The notes under the pieces were generated by a model. It did no database searches. It was not told the DNA's origin and saw only the letters and a program-made list of their open reading frames with translations. From positions 1 to 64,000 of the forward strand of contig NMRA01000202.1 in the NCBI GenBank assembly GCA_002633005.1: a stretch of 64,000 nucleotides of DNA. Reading direction: 5' to 3'. The number at the start of each line of letters is the position of its first letter. The first letter of the stretch is position 1. Both the position numbers and the translations under genes were made by a program. Origin of the DNA: Phoronis australis. Lineage: Eukaryota; Phoronida; Phoronidae. Of the stretch, positions 46,375 to 59,735 are shown one piece after another.

Positions 46375-48684
46375 TTCAATGCATGATGCATTCAGCCATT
46401 CAAATATCGGTACATTCTTTGGAGGTGTTAAGACCATTTTGGTAACCAATGGTGTACACAAATCAAGTCGCCCCTTTGTGTTGGCCAGGCAAAATGATCC
46501 CTTAACTGCACTTTAACTTAAAAGTTAGTCTGTTTGTGAGATGTTAATATTCAGCCTGTTATTCAATTGCTTCCCTCCTTTTCAATCACCAAACCTTCCT
46601 TACATTTCACACATTCTAAACAAACCACATCTTCATGTCTTAACCACGTTTTCGCTTTGTACCTTGTAACAATTACTACGTTCACATTTTGTAACGTTCA
46701 ATAATTCAATGGGGTCATTCAACTCAATTTACACATGATCTAACAGCCTTTTGTACTGATGAGCTTTCTTGAACATGCGTGGAATGTTTTAAGCATTTTA
46801 TAGGTTTACTTTGGCCTTTTGCTTCCTCGCACTCTTCAGAATTACTTATTTTTACGGGGTCTGTCATGGTACACCATATATTTTAGGGGCTTATTAATTT
46901 GTCAGATATGAAACATTGTACCATTAATTTGTTCTGTTGCATGAATCTTTTTAGGAATCTAAAACTAAAATGCATTTGCTTTTCACAAAAGCAAAAATCG
47001 TTCACCTTTTAATCTTCTATTTCACGGCTCCAGACATAATGTTTTTGGCATCCAATTACATCTTTAAAAAGATTCTTTTGATAGCTGTATTTACTTGAAG
47101 ATTCATTAAATCATTGAATTTCAGTTTCATTCACTTGTACTTCAAAACTATTTATTCGATGCATTTCATGGCAGTACTAACCACATTTTTTCTTTATCCA
47201 TGACAGATCATGAATTTGTCAATTTTTGAGAGTTCATTTATTTTTAGTAATTTACTGGTTTTTATTTTGAGGTTCCTTTAATAACGCAATACAGACTCAT
47301 TCAAATGTCCCATTTCACACGACTTTATCAATTAATTCAATGCACTCAATTGTTCAGTTCATGATGCATTACTTAACTCTGCTTTCATTAAATTCTTTGG
47401 GGGTTTTAAAATACCTCTGATAAGGGATGGTGTACATAAATGAAGTCATCCATTTCGTTGTTCCATCATGTCATTCAGTTGTCCCATTTCACATGACTCC
47501 AATAATTCATTCCACTCATTTTTTTCAATTCATCAAGCATTACTGACTCCATTCAAATTTCACTATACTCTTTGGGAGTATAAAGATCACTTTGATATAT
47601 AGTGGTGTGCACAAATCAAGTCACCCATTTTGTTGTTCCACCATGTTCTACAATGATGGTTGGCGCAATTTAACAAAGAAAAACAAGTTGCTTTCCTCAG
47701 AAATTGGAAACACATTGTTAATTGTCAGTGAACCAATGAATGCTATAATTTTATTATTTGTGAAAAAGGAACCACCACTTGATGCAGCATAAAATAACTG
47801 TAAATGCAATTAAATGCTAGCAGAACACTTCTCCCATCACTTTACAAGCGAATATGTAGCTTTGAAAAAGAAAAAAATGCTGCATTGCCCATAAGCCTCA
47901 GGATGGTGAATGAACTATAGTTTTAGCCAGAACTGGGTTCGTCAGTTACCTTTAAGAATACAGTTGTGAAAAAGGCTATAGTTTTGATAGCCATGTTTGA
48001 TCAACATGTTCCCTTGGGATGAATTTAAAGTCAGTCAGATATTCAATTTGTTGTTCCCTGCTCATTCACCATCCCTACCTTCCTTTTTCACATGTTAAAC
48101 AAATTTTCACATCTCTGCTTATTTAGTTTATTTAATACATTTTCGATTTCAATTTTCTAACTCTTTGTAGGTTCACTTTCTTTATAAAATATTCTAGCTG
48201 CATTAATTCATTCACTTTTCATGAATTTGTTCATTCTAGAAATTTCAGAATTCAATAATTCAATGCATTTAATGGGTTAAATTATCATACTTCAGGACTC
48301 CATTAATTTGAAGCCATATTTCTTCAATCTTCTACCCTTTAAATTTTCATATATTTTTGGGGGGTATTATAACTGTAAACTCTACTTTGCTCACTAGACA
48401 ATGACAATGATAGTTATTGATTACTGCTTATATATAATTATGTTCATTCAACTCATTTTAGAGATTCATGAATTCATGAAATTCAGTTTTGTTCACTTGT
48501 TGCTCATTTTCTGTTTCTAGTTATATCATTAGATTCCCATGATAGTGCACTTTACAGATGGCTTAATGTATTGCTTTTGCGGATTTGTTTATTTTACGCA
48601 GCCCATAATCCTCATTATTCTCAACACTCATCCTAGACATACATCTCCTCTGATGTGTTCAGGTCTCATTTGTTATGTGTATGG

Positions 48685-49970
48685 TTGATTATAGGCATCT
48701 ATGCAACCCCGGACAGAGTGCAGAAGGTTGCGATTCTCCACGGATGTTGGATGAGCCTTGATGGTTGGACAGCCGATCGATGGTTAGGCATCAACATGGA
48801 AATAGTGAATTTTCAGATGCAAAAAGGCAATTCACCATGTTTGGGTATTCACCTCTGTGTAGATGGGCACTTACGTACAATGGATAGGATGCGTCAGTGC
48901 ACAGCATCAGGTGCATGGTTGATGCTGATGATGCATGATCCTTCAAGTGACATTCCTCAATGCATGAACAGTTGATATGCAAATACTCAATGGAACACAT
49001 TGAGATGCAGACAATCAGTGTTCAGAGACAAGACAGCAATCCTCAAAGCATGCAGTTGTTGAAATGCTTTGGCCAACATTGATGAGCAAATATTTAGGAA
49101 GTGGATGACAGAGAATGATCATTAATGCCTGGATAATCTTCGATGTGAGGCCGTTCGATATGCAAACAATTGAAGACAGGCATCATTGCAGAGACGATCC
49201 ACTTTTGGAAACCAGATAACAAGCAATCCTTCATGCACTAACAGTTGAGATGTACTGATCAGCAGACATGATTGCCTTCAACCTCTTGCAAACCAACTGT
49301 GCATCGATGCTTAGGATCAACCTCATAGATATCGATCTTTCACAAACTCGGAACATCTACATATTGAGGACTGCCATGTACTTTCTACCTACAAAACATG
49401 CGTCCATTGTCGCTTGACCTCAACTGTACCCATAGCAACTATCCACCCACCTGGACTGTCATTATGTGTACAATATATCAGCTGGATGCATATGCACCAT
49501 CTACCCACCTAGACAGTCAATATGCATACAACCAATGGCAGGCGTCAATGAACGTATGTTTAGAAGGTGGACAGTACATAGCTATCCTCAATGCATGGAT
49601 GTACTTAAACGAGTGATGATAGGTGTTGAAATGCATATCATTGTTGTGCAAACATCATACGACGATCCCAAAGCGTGGGCATTCCTCAAGGCATGGACGG
49701 TCGATATTCCTCAATACATGGATCCAACAGCTGCAGGCAGTTGATGCTAATCCTCGATGCGTGGCCCTTCCATGATAAAGAGTTGAACATGCGAACAGTT
49801 GATGGGATCTTGAAAACACCCATCTTTGAACCATCATTATATGGACAGTAGACTGTGATTCTACACGCATGGACGTCCCTCGATGTGCCAGTGGTCTGTA
49901 TGCAAATAGTAAATGGCAAAGACCAATGAGTGAAAACGCAGATTATGGATGGAAGACACAGATCCTGAGA
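48685..49970. repeat. Second foldback-like block, right-arm copy
   Basis: Reverse-complement counterpart of 34795-36080, including the central palindrome near 49435-49530. Open frames here (48655-48975, 49398-49744, 49686-50015 minus) mirror those of the left arm and are repeat read-through. Confidence 0.6.
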
Positions 49971-51917
49971 TGCATGGAAGTTTCTCCATAATTGTATTCC
50001 ATAATTTGTTACCAACTGAACTTATACACTGGAGTCAGTGGAAATCTCAGTTGCTGATTGAGTGCTGTGTTGACAATGTCGATTGCTAGCTCAAAATTAC
50101 CACGAGTCTTTGAGTCACCAGAAAATGGGTTTCCAGACAACTTCTGCATCAGGTGCACGCAAATACGTCGGGTGTGTGCTCCTCAGTTCATGGTTTGATT
50201 TTTGCAATGTTCTTGCCTAGTGATTTTGGATACCACATCTTGGGCACGTGGCGATGTATACGAGGGTGAGACTGATCGCTGCAACTAGTCATGAATTGAG
50301 CAACTTATTTGAGAAGACATTTGGCAGTACATGCTTTATGTGTAGTTTTGTCCACGGCTAAGTCAGTAGATTACTCAGTTTCAGTCAGTTTCATTTTTTC
50401 TGCTTCTGAACTGCTGAAAATGGTTGTGCAAATGATATGATCGGCATATAGACTCGTCCTTTTCATCTGGGTTTGCATATCCACTCAACATTTAATTACA
50501 TTATCATCGACATTTCAAGTCTGATTTGTGGAGGCACAGCTCCACAGACAGTCAATGGGGGGATTTCTGAGACTTGGTTTGTGGATACTAGATGTTTCAA
50601 GAGCTGATTATCATACATATATGTCATCCAATTTTTGTAACAACTGACTGATCTCATGTTACCCAAGATTTTTGGGACAGCTGTTTAATATATGGAGTGC
50701 TGTATCTCAGCGCCCCTCAACGGATCTTTCAGAAAATAATTAATATGACATTAATTTTGTCAAGCACTGCGTATTCCGTTGCTCAGTTAAATTTGCTGTT
50801 ATCCTTAGGTGCTACAGGTACCATTTTTTATAAAGTCGACATACAACTTGTTAATAGCTCTAGCTAAATTGTTTTCGGTTGGCACTGGACGTGAGATGAC
50901 CTGTGATGGCCATTTTTCGATGTCACTTTGCCGAGTTCTGTTCTGCAGCAATATTGGTATGATACTCATGCTGCAGATCACATTTTTCACCAAGACCATA
51001 ATAAACTTCACACTCAAGGTTTCTGTAATAGCTCAAGGCTGTTTTATTGTTGCATGATGGCGCCAGAGCATCCATTTCTCAGTTTGCTGCTTTGCGGAAC
51101 CATGGGCATTTTTTGAAATTTGAGGTGTGGCTGGATAACATCAACTGCTATCTGCAGTTCTACAGTCACTTTTTGTTATTGAGTTATTCGAGATTTTCCA
51201 CGGAGTCCTCATTTGATTGATTTCCTGCGCTGTATTTCCTGCTTTCCTTCGATACCAGTTACCTAAATTTGACAGGTGGACAATAGATCTCAAGTACCAT
51301 TTGCCATACGCATAACTTTTCTCTCATCAAGTTACTTTTCTCCTCTACTCCAGAATATAGCTGGCTAGATGACGGCTCTTTATTAAATAATTCCTCACTG
51401 CACATTTTCTTGTCTATCATAGTCGTGCTGCAGGACTTGTTTTACTCAGTAATTCGTTCTTGCATTTGACGTGTCATTAGTTTGGCACATTTTTCTGATG
51501 TTAGTTGGTTTTTACCAACATACAGGTATCTTTATGCATCGCTAACCACACTATTGTAGTGTTCATTACATAACATTTTGCCGTTTTACTTTGGCAGGTT
51601 CATTGACAAGTCATATACCAGTATTTCAATAATTGATAACTTTTTACAGAATTTCTAGTTCATCACACCCATCTTCACCGTTACATGGCTGTTTTAGCAG
51701 TTACTCAATTCACTTATCCATTCTTCTTTACTTTTTGCCAGTCATTTTACACACTGCAAATTCTTCAGTGACCATATGGTTTTATTTTTCTCATTTCATT
51801 GGTTCATCTCGTTCCTGCACTTTACGTTATGTATTACATGTTCATAAACCAGATGCTTTTAGAGAACTGTCATCAGCCAACTTTGTTTCGTTTCATCTCC
51901 TCGAATTCCCTTGTGGC
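49114..51917. repeat. 2.8-kb tandem duplication, copy 1
   Basis: Begins aatgatcattaatgcctgga and is repeated from 51919 to 54737 with a few percent differences. The second copy has a 27-base segment (around 54343, ttttgaaacttcag) that this one lacks and that the left arm has. The copies meet at a single N. Confidence 0.85.
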
Positions 51918-51918
51918 N
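51918..51918. other. Single-N junction
   Basis: Lies exactly between the two copies of the 2.8-kb duplication; likely an assembly join. Confidence 0.8.
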
Positions 51919-54737
51919 AATGATCATTAATGCCTGGATAATCTTCGATGTGAGGCCGTTCGATATGCAAACAATTGAAGACAGGCATCATTGCGCAGAG
52001 GACCCACTTTTGGAAACCAGATAACAAACGATCCTTCATGCACAAACAGTTGAGATGTACTGATCAGCAGACATGATCGCCTTCAACCTCTTGCAAACCA
52101 ACTGTGCATCGATGCCTAGGATCAACCTCATAGATATCGATCTTTCACAAACTCGGAACATCTACATATTGAGGACTGCCATGTACTTTCTACCTACAAA
52201 ACATGCGTCCATTGCCGCTTGACCTCAACTGTACCCATAGCAACTATCCACCCACCTGGACTGTCATTATGTGTACAATATATCAGCTGGATGCATATGG
52301 ACCATCTACCCACCTAGACAGTCAATATGCATACAACCAATGGCAGGCGTCAATGAACGTATGGTTAGAAGGTGGACGGTACATAGCTATCCTCAATGCA
52401 TGGATGTTCTTAAACGAGAGACTGACCGATATCCACACAATTTTGCAAACATCACATGATGATCCCAAAGCGTGGGCATTCCTCAAGGCATGGACAGTCG
52501 ATATTCCTCAATACATGGATCCAACAGCTGCAGGCAGTTGATGCTAATCCTCGATACGTGGCCCTTCCATGATAAAGAGTTGAACATGCGAACAGTTGAT
52601 GGAATCTTGAATGCACCCATCCTTGAACCATCATTATATGGACAGTAGACTGTGATTCTACACGCATGGAAGTCCCTTGATGTGGCAGTGGTGTGTATGC
52701 AAATAGTAAATGGCAAAGACCAATGAGTGAAAACGCAGATTATGGATGGAAGACACAGATCCTGAGATGCATGGAAGTTTCTCCATAATTTGTTACCAAC
52801 TGAACTTATACACTGGAGTCAGTGGAAATCTCAGTTGCTGAATGAGTGCTGTGTTGACAATGTCGATTGCTAGCTCAAAAATACCACGAGTTTTGAGTCA
52901 CCAGAAAATCGGTTTCCAGACAGCTTTTGCATCAGGTGCACTCGAATACGACGGGTGTTTGCTCCTCAGTTCATGGTTTGATTTTTGCAATGTTCTTGCC
53001 TTGTGATTTTCGTTACCACATCTTGGGCATGTGGCGATGTATACGAGGGTGAGACTGATCGCTGCAACTAGTCATGAATTGAGCGACTCATTTGAGAAGA
53101 CATTTGGCAGTACATGCTTTATGCGTAGTTTTGTCCACGGTTAAGTCAGTAGATTACTCAGTTTCAGTCAGTTTCATTTTTTCTGCTTCTGAACTGCTGA
53201 AAATGGTTGTGCAAATGATATGATCGGCATATAGACTCGTCCTTTTCATCTGGGTTTGCATATCCACTCAACATTTAATTACATTATCATCGACATTTCA
53301 AGTCTGATTTGTGGAGGCACAGCTCCACTGACAGTCAATGGAGGGATTTCTGAGACTTGGTTTGTGGATACTCGATGTTTCAAGAGCTGATTATCATACA
53401 CAGATGCCATCCAATTTTTGTAACAACTGACTGATCTCGTGTTACTCAAGATTTTTGGGACAGCTGTTTAATATATGGAGTGCTGTATCTCAGCGCCCCT
53501 CAACGGATCTTTCAGAAAATAATTAATATGATGATGACATTAATTTTGTCAAGCACTGCATATCCCGTTGCTCAATTAAATTTGCTGTTATCCTTAGGTG
53601 CTACAGGTCCCATTTTTATACAGTTGACATGCAACTTGTTAATAGCTCTAGCTAAATTGTTTTCGGTTGGCACTGGATGCGAGATGACCTGTGATGGCCA
53701 TTTTTCGATATGTCACTTTGCCGAGTTCTGTTCTGCAGCAATATTGGTATGATACTCATGCTCCAGATCACATTTTTCACCAACACCATAATAAACTTCA
53801 CACTCAAGGTTTCTGTAATAGCTCAAGGCTGTTTTATTGTTGCATGATGACGCCAGAGCATCCATTTCTCAGTTTGCTGCTTTGCGGAACCATGGGCATT
53901 TTTTGAAATTTGAGGTGTGGCTGGATAACATCAACTGTTATCTGCAGTTCTAGTCATTTTTTGTTCTTGAGTTATTCGAGATTTTCCACAGAGTCATCAT
54001 TTGATTGATTTCGTGTGCTGTATTTCCTGCTTTCCTTCGATACCAGTTACCTAAATTTGACAGGTGGACAATAGATCTCAAGTACCATTTGCCATACGCA
54101 TAACTTTTCTCTCATCAAGTTACTTTTCTCCTCTACTCCAGAATATAGCTGGCAAGATGACGGCTCTTTATTAAATAATTCCACACTGCACATTTTCTTG
54201 TCTATCATAGTCGTGCTACAGGACTTGTTTTACTCAGTAATTCGTTCTTGCATTTGACGTGTCATTAGTTTGGCACATTTTTCTGATGTTAGTTCAGGTT
54301 TTTACCAACATACAGGTATCTTTATGCATCGCTAACCACATTTTGAAACTTCAGTTTTATCTGTCACACTATTGTAGTGTTCATTACATAACATTTTGCC
54401 GTTTTACTTCGCCAGGTTCATTGACAAGTCATATACCAGTATTTCAATAATTGATAACTTTTTACAGAATTTCTAGTTCATCACACCCATCTTCATCGTT
54501 ACATGGCTGTTTTAGCAGTTACTCAATTCACTTATCCATTCTTCTTTACTTTTTGCCAGTCATTTTACACACTTTGCAAATTCTTCAGTGACCATATGGT
54601 TTTATTTTTCTCATTTCATTGGTTCATCTCGTTTCTGCACTTTACGTTATGTATTACATATTCATAAACCAGATGCTTTTAGAGAACTGTCATCAGCCAA
54701 CTTTGTTTCGTTTCATCTCCTTGAATTCCCTTGTGGC
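51919..54737. repeat. 2.8-kb tandem duplication, copy 2
   Basis: Closer to the left arm than copy 1 at several positions (for example the gcgcagaggaccc word). It includes a partial foldback-like block (51919-52790) and AT-rich satellite-like DNA. Confidence 0.85.
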
Positions 54738-54856
54738 AAAGAATTTCTCTTCAACCTTGAAACAGGCAAGACTTTAACCCAGGGAGTGATTATGAATTTG
54801 CCCTGGTATTTCCTCTGTTCATATTTTGATTCGTCTCACTTAACGGCTTCACTTAC

Positions 54857-55221
54857 TTTTTTTTTTTTTTTCACTGTGATATATATTTATTGAAGGATAC
54901 ACAGAACATACAAAGAAATAATAACAAACCCAGAAACCGCGAAGCATTATATCTGGGTTGTAAACAATTCATAAATGAAACTTATATACATAGAGATATA
55001 TACAATTAAGTAGTATCTAAAATAAGTATTCCAATACTTAGACATGCTATTACAGATATATAAAAACAAAAATATTTACAGATTCATGTAGGGAAATCAG
55101 ATGCAACAATATTGATAAACGGTATATAAAAATTTGCTAACGTTGCTTAGGAGGAATTCGTTAAGAACAAAGTCAAGGTTAGGACTACCATTCAGTAATA
55201 ATGTAACTCTAGTAGGGATAT
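54857..55221 (-). mobile_element. Retroposed 3' end with poly(A), minus strand
   Basis: On the minus strand this reads ...ttcaataaatatatatcacagtg followed by 15 A (54857-54871), so AATAAA sits about 20 bases before the poly(A) tract as in a reverse-transcribed message. It is absent from the left arm at the same place. The 5' part is cut by an N at 55222. It could be the tail of a LINE or a processed copy of a host mRNA; no coding sequence is recognised. Confidence 0.65.
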
Positions 55222-55222
55222 N
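55222..55222. other. Single-N junction
   Basis: The 48 bases after it (55223-55270) repeat the 48 bases before the poly(T) (54809-54856). That is too long for an ordinary target duplication, so a join of an occupied and an empty allele is likely. Confidence 0.75.
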
Positions 55223-56518
55223 TTTCCTCTGTTCATATTTTGATTCGTCTCACTTAACGGCTTCACTTACTAGTCATACCATTTTTCGAATTCATCGGTT
55301 GGAACACGTACTACAGGTTTCTTTATGTTGCATTTTACTTTTTAGTAGTTATTCGTATTTTATTCATTCATAAAGTTTCCCAATACGTGGGGCTCAATTA
55401 TTTCTCTCACTTGATCCGTCACACTCAACCAGTTTGTTTAGATGAGGCATTTTACAGGACTAGTTCATGTTTTTTCAAGTCTTAGAATTGATGTAGCATT
55501 CATTGATTCAACCCATTTCATTGATTTTGTAAATTTTCTCATTTTATTAGTACATCCAATTTTTACATTAGTCCATAATTAATTTGTCACACTCAACCAG
55601 TTTGTTTAGATGTAGCATTTTACAGGACTAATTCCTGTTATTTTTAACTGTTACACTTGATGTAGCATTCATTAATTCAGCCCATTTCACTGGTATATTC
55701 AATTGTTGCCTTTAACTAAATAACTTTTTTTAACAGCTTCTTAAATGAGTTAAGGGGCTAGCAAACAGTGACTCGATGCTTTTGGCAGGTTCATTAGTTT
55801 GGCATATTTTACAGGTTAAGTGACACTTCCCTTGCATATGTGTACATTTATGCTTCGTTTATTGCATTTCATAAGTTAATTTTATTTCCCCACACATTTT
55901 GTTTTCTCACAGCTCATAGGGCTTTTGTTGTTTGTTTGTTGGATTTTACCCATTATTAAAGTCTCCCATTTTATCACAATTAATTTTTCACATTTCATGG
56001 TTACGCTTGATTTATACTATTTTAAAAGATTTTGCTGTTAACTTGTCTTCATTAGTTTACTAACTTTCACATTTTTTGGCTCATTTATTTTTTGCGTTAA
56101 GCCTCGTCTCACTGACATTGACTTCACATTGTCATTAGCATGTTAAGGATTCGTTTGTTTTGCCCAATTTCACCATTTTTTCAAGCCAAGGCTCCATTTA
56201 TTTACCTGTTTTTGGTGTCAGTTTTTTGCAGCAATTAAAAGATCTTACTTAATCATTACATTTTACACCTTCATTCTCTCGCTTTGCTGGTTTATCATTA
56301 TTTCATCTCTTTTATTTTTTCGTGGCTTCATTATGTCTGTCACATTTTGCCGTCTTATTAGTTATTATGTGAATTTATTAATTTGTCCCATGATAATTCA
56401 TAAACTGATTACATTTTACAGAATTCTTGATTCATCACACTTCCTGTTTCATGATTGTTTAGCAGTTAATGGACTCACTCGTTCTTTGTACTTTCGTTGT
56501 CTCTTTTTGCTCATTTTT

Positions 56519-56686
56519 CGCTGGCACCTTTTGCAAAGTCTTCAGTGCTGATTATCATTTTATTAGTTTATCTAAACGTTGCACTTTACGCACCCATTTA
56601 TTCGCTGGCACCTTTTGCAAAGTCTTCAGTGCTGATTATCATTTTATTAGTTTATCTAATCGTTGCACTTTACGCACCCATTAATT
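56519..56686. repeat. 84-bp tandem duplication, right arm only
   Basis: cgctggcaccttttgcaaag and the following bases occur twice with an 84-base offset. The left arm has one copy (about 31375-31460). No N separates the copies, so this one looks genuine. Confidence 0.8.
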
Positions 56687-57291
56687 CGACAATTCATTAA
56701 CCAGTTGCACTTAGAGAATTGCCATCAACCCATTTTATTTGATTTCATCTCCTCGAAAGTGAATTATGACAGAAAAATTTGCCATATTGGTGGCACAAAT
56801 AAATTTTAATCTCGCAAAAGCCCAGACTTTAACCATTCAGCGTTCTGGAACTTCCCTAGTTCATTTATTTTTCACATTCTTTCTATCACTCTCAACCTCT
56901 TGACTTGGTTATGTTATTTTATGAATTCATCATTTGTGTTTAATTTGGATCACCACAGGTTTCTCTGAGTCACATTTGACCGATGCATATTTTATTCCTT
57001 CATAAATTTTCACGTTTTGTGGTCAGGATTGAATAATTTCTCGGATTTTATTTGTCAAACTCAACCATTTGTTTAGGTGTAAGTTCATGCTTTTTTCAAT
57101 TGTTTTTACCTGCATACAGGTGTCTTAATATGTGACCCTCAAATTTTACAGGTTCGTTCTGCTTCGTCACACCCTATAGGGATTGTGGCATTTTTCACAT
57201 TCATAAAAGTCTCCAATTCCATTAGTCTATTAATTTTTCACATTTTGTAGTTTCGTTTGAATTTTACTGTTTTACAGGTTTTTGTCATTAA

Positions 57292-57443
57292 AGGCGAAGA
57301 CAACCTTTTTCCATGTCATTTTGAGCTAAAATAAGGTTGGTTGGTTATCCTAGACATATTTTTCACTTAATTACAGCTTTTCGTAATTTTATTAATTATT
57401 CGTCCGCTTTTCCGGAAGTGACGTTTTAGGAGGCAAGCGCTTC
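57292..57443 (+). repeat. Left terminal inverted repeat of the transposon
   Basis: Pairs with 59736-59887 over at least 152 bp with two mismatches. Near-identity suggests a recent insertion. Confidence 0.9.
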
Positions 57444-57556
57444 CCGCCAATTTCTTTTCACATAGTCTGACTGTGAGAGCTGCCGAGTCAGTCATTGTTC
57501 TACCTCGGTTGTGTTAAGTTCCGTCGTCGTTCGCTTTCATTTACTAGTCAGTCAAC

Positions 57557-58647
57557 ATGCCACACTGTTGCTGCGTACCGGGATGTAGTAATTATCGGCT
57601 CACGCGCGCTTTGGGAGTGCCTTTGCATCGCTTTCCGATGGATGACACACTTCGCCGTACTTGGCTCGTTCGTGTGAAGAACGCAGCGTTACCCGTCCAC
57701 GCAACGTACAAAGCAGTGGAGAATTACCGTGTGTGTGGCAAGCACTTTCTGCCGTCCGATTACGAAAGGGATTTGTACGCTGAACTGATGAAGGTCCCCG
57801 CGAAACAACGCTTGAAGAAGGATGCCATTCCGTCTGTGTTGATTCCCGGCAGTGCCCCGTCGCCACCCCCGAGAAGTGCGTTTTTGAAGCGAGAAGCCTC
57901 GCGAGCTGTGGCCAGTACAGTGACTGGAGCCAGTGGAGGCACTTCATCTACTGTCACCCGTGCCTCCGAACGTACCCCAGAGCGTGCAATTCCTGGAACC
58001 AGTAGTGATTCGCCCTGTGCTGTTTTCTCCAGCCCAGAGCCTCTAAGCAGCCCTGCAGCGATATTGAGTAGTGGGAGTGATTACAGGCCCAGTTCGACAC
58101 CCAGTGAAGAGGACAGTTCGTCGTCCAGTGAACAGATCGGTGAGCCAAACTTTGATAAGTTTATTGTGGACTTGTCTAAAGTGTTGGAGCTATTTAGAAG
58201 GTGCCAGGTGTGTGGCGAGGGAGTCACGACACAATGTAAATAGTTTGGGTGCTCAGGTCACCATCCAGTGGGAGTGTGTCACGGGACACTCTGGCAAGTG
58301 GGACAGTTGTTCCTCTGTCCGTGGTATGCCGGAGGTCAACTTAACCATGTCCAGTGGTGTGCTCTTCACTGGAAACACGTTTCAGTCGGTGAAGACAATG
58401 ATGGACTTTGGAAAAGTCAAGTTTTTTTTCGAAAACAACATTCAACAACATTCAGAATTCCTATTTAATACCAGTTGTCAATGACGCATACATGTCACAA
58501 CATCTCGAGTTGGTGGCGGAATTCATGGAGGAGAACTTGTCTGACTCACCAGGGCGGTCCGCCAAGTATACCACATACACTCTAATGGAGGAAGAGACCA
58601 AAAAGATAATTGATGTGGAACTCGGAACAGCACAAGCATTCAATTGA
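57557..58647 (+). pseudogene. THAP-domain transposase, frameshifted (Kolobok-like)
   Basis: The frame opens with a THAP zinc finger: C5/C6 and C10 (CCVPGC), F26-P27, W36 (RRTWLVRVKN), C60 and H63 (VCGKHF) and DAIPSV in place of the AVPTIF box. A serine- and proline-rich linker follows, then KVLELFRRCQVCGEG, where the frame ends at 58243. The protein continues one frame on (SLGAQVTIQWECVTGHSGKW...), then in a third frame (SKTTFNNIQNSYLIPVVNDAY) up to DSPGRSAKYTTYTLMEEETK, the segment carrying the first catalytic Asp region of this transposase type. It stops at 58645-58647. The second shift lies at a run of eight T (58422-58429), so it may be a sequencing indel; the first (about 58236-58245) has no such run. 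The rest of the catalytic domain is absent before the gap. Confidence 0.75.
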
Positions 58648-58853
58648 GGTAGGCATAACAACGCACACAGTGCATTTGCACCAAGATGTGTCACCACGTC
58701 TGTCTTCAGTAGCCGCCTCGTTTCTCTCAACAGCGTCTGTGCCTGTGTGTACTCTGCCTCGTTGTACTCGGGCTCAAACATGTACCCACCCACTGAATGT
58801 CCGTGAAAAAATTCCTCGTCACCACTGCTGTGAACAAGGTCTCCGTCACTCAC
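58640..58853 (-). CDS. Possible second, opposite-strand transposon protein (partial)
   Basis: On the minus strand a frame starts at 58853 (MSDGDLVHSSGDEEFFHGHS) and includes GYMFEPEY, a motif like the feP start of P2X7-intracellular-domain-like proteins that are common in invertebrate mobile DNA. The reading runs on to 58461, but below about 58640 it is antisense to the transposase. It lies at the gap edge, so nothing more can be read. Identification is weak. Confidence 0.3.
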
Positions 58854-58868
58854 ACTACTGTCACTGTG

Positions 58869-59735
58869 NNNNNNNNNNNNNNNNNNNNNNNNNNNNNNNN
58901 NNNNNNNNNNNNNNNNNNNNNNNNNNNNNNNNNNNNNNNNNNNNNNNNNNNNNNNNNNNNNNNNNNNNNNNNNNNNNNNNNNNNNNNNNNNNNNNNNNNN
59001 NNNNNNNNNNNNNNNNNNNNNNNNNNNNNNNNNNNNNNNNNNNNNNNNNNNNNNNNNNNNNNNNNNNNNNNNNNNNNNNNNNNNNNNNNNNNNNNNNNNN
59101 NNNNNNNNNNNNNNNNNNNNNNNNNNNNNNNNNNNNNNNNNNNNNNNNNNNNNNNNNNNNNNNNNNNNNNNNNNNNNNNNNNNNNNNNNNNNNNNNNNNN
59201 NNNNNNNNNNNNNNNNNNNNNNNNNNNNNNNNNNNNNNNNNNNNNNNNNNNNNNNNNNNNNNNNNNNNNNNNNNNNNNNNNNNNNNNNNNNNNNNNNNNN
59301 NNNNNNNNNNNNNNNNNNNNNNNNNNNNNNNNNNNNNNNNNNNNNNNNNNNNNNNNNNNNNNNNNNNNNNNNNNNNNNNNNNNNNNNNNNNNNNNNNNNN
59401 NNNNNNNNNNNNNNNNNNNNNNNNNNNNNNNNNNNNNNNNNNNNNNNNNNNNNNNNNNNNNNNNNNNNNNNNNNNNNNNNNNNNNNNNNNNNNNNNNNNN
59501 NNNNNNNNNNNNNNNNNNNNNNNNNNNNNNNNNNNNNNNNNNNNNNNNNNNNNNNNNNNNNNNNNNNNNNNNNNNNNNNNNNNNNNNNNNNNNNNNNNNN
59601 NNNNNNNNNNNNNNNNNNNNNNNNNNNNNNNNNNNNNNNNNNNNNNNNNNNNNNNNNNNNNNNNNNNNNNNNNNNNNNNNNNNNNNNNNNNNNNNNNNNN
59701 NNNNNNNNNNNNNNNNNNNNNNNNNNNNNNNNNNN
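58869..59735. other. Assembly gap (867 N) inside the transposon
   Basis: Hides the rest of the transposon interior. Open frames crossing it are artefacts. Confidence 0.99.

Noticed and set aside
57600-57957. Minus-strand frames opposite the THAP transposase
   Set aside because: Antisense shadows of a real coding frame; the THAP residues are only on the + strand.
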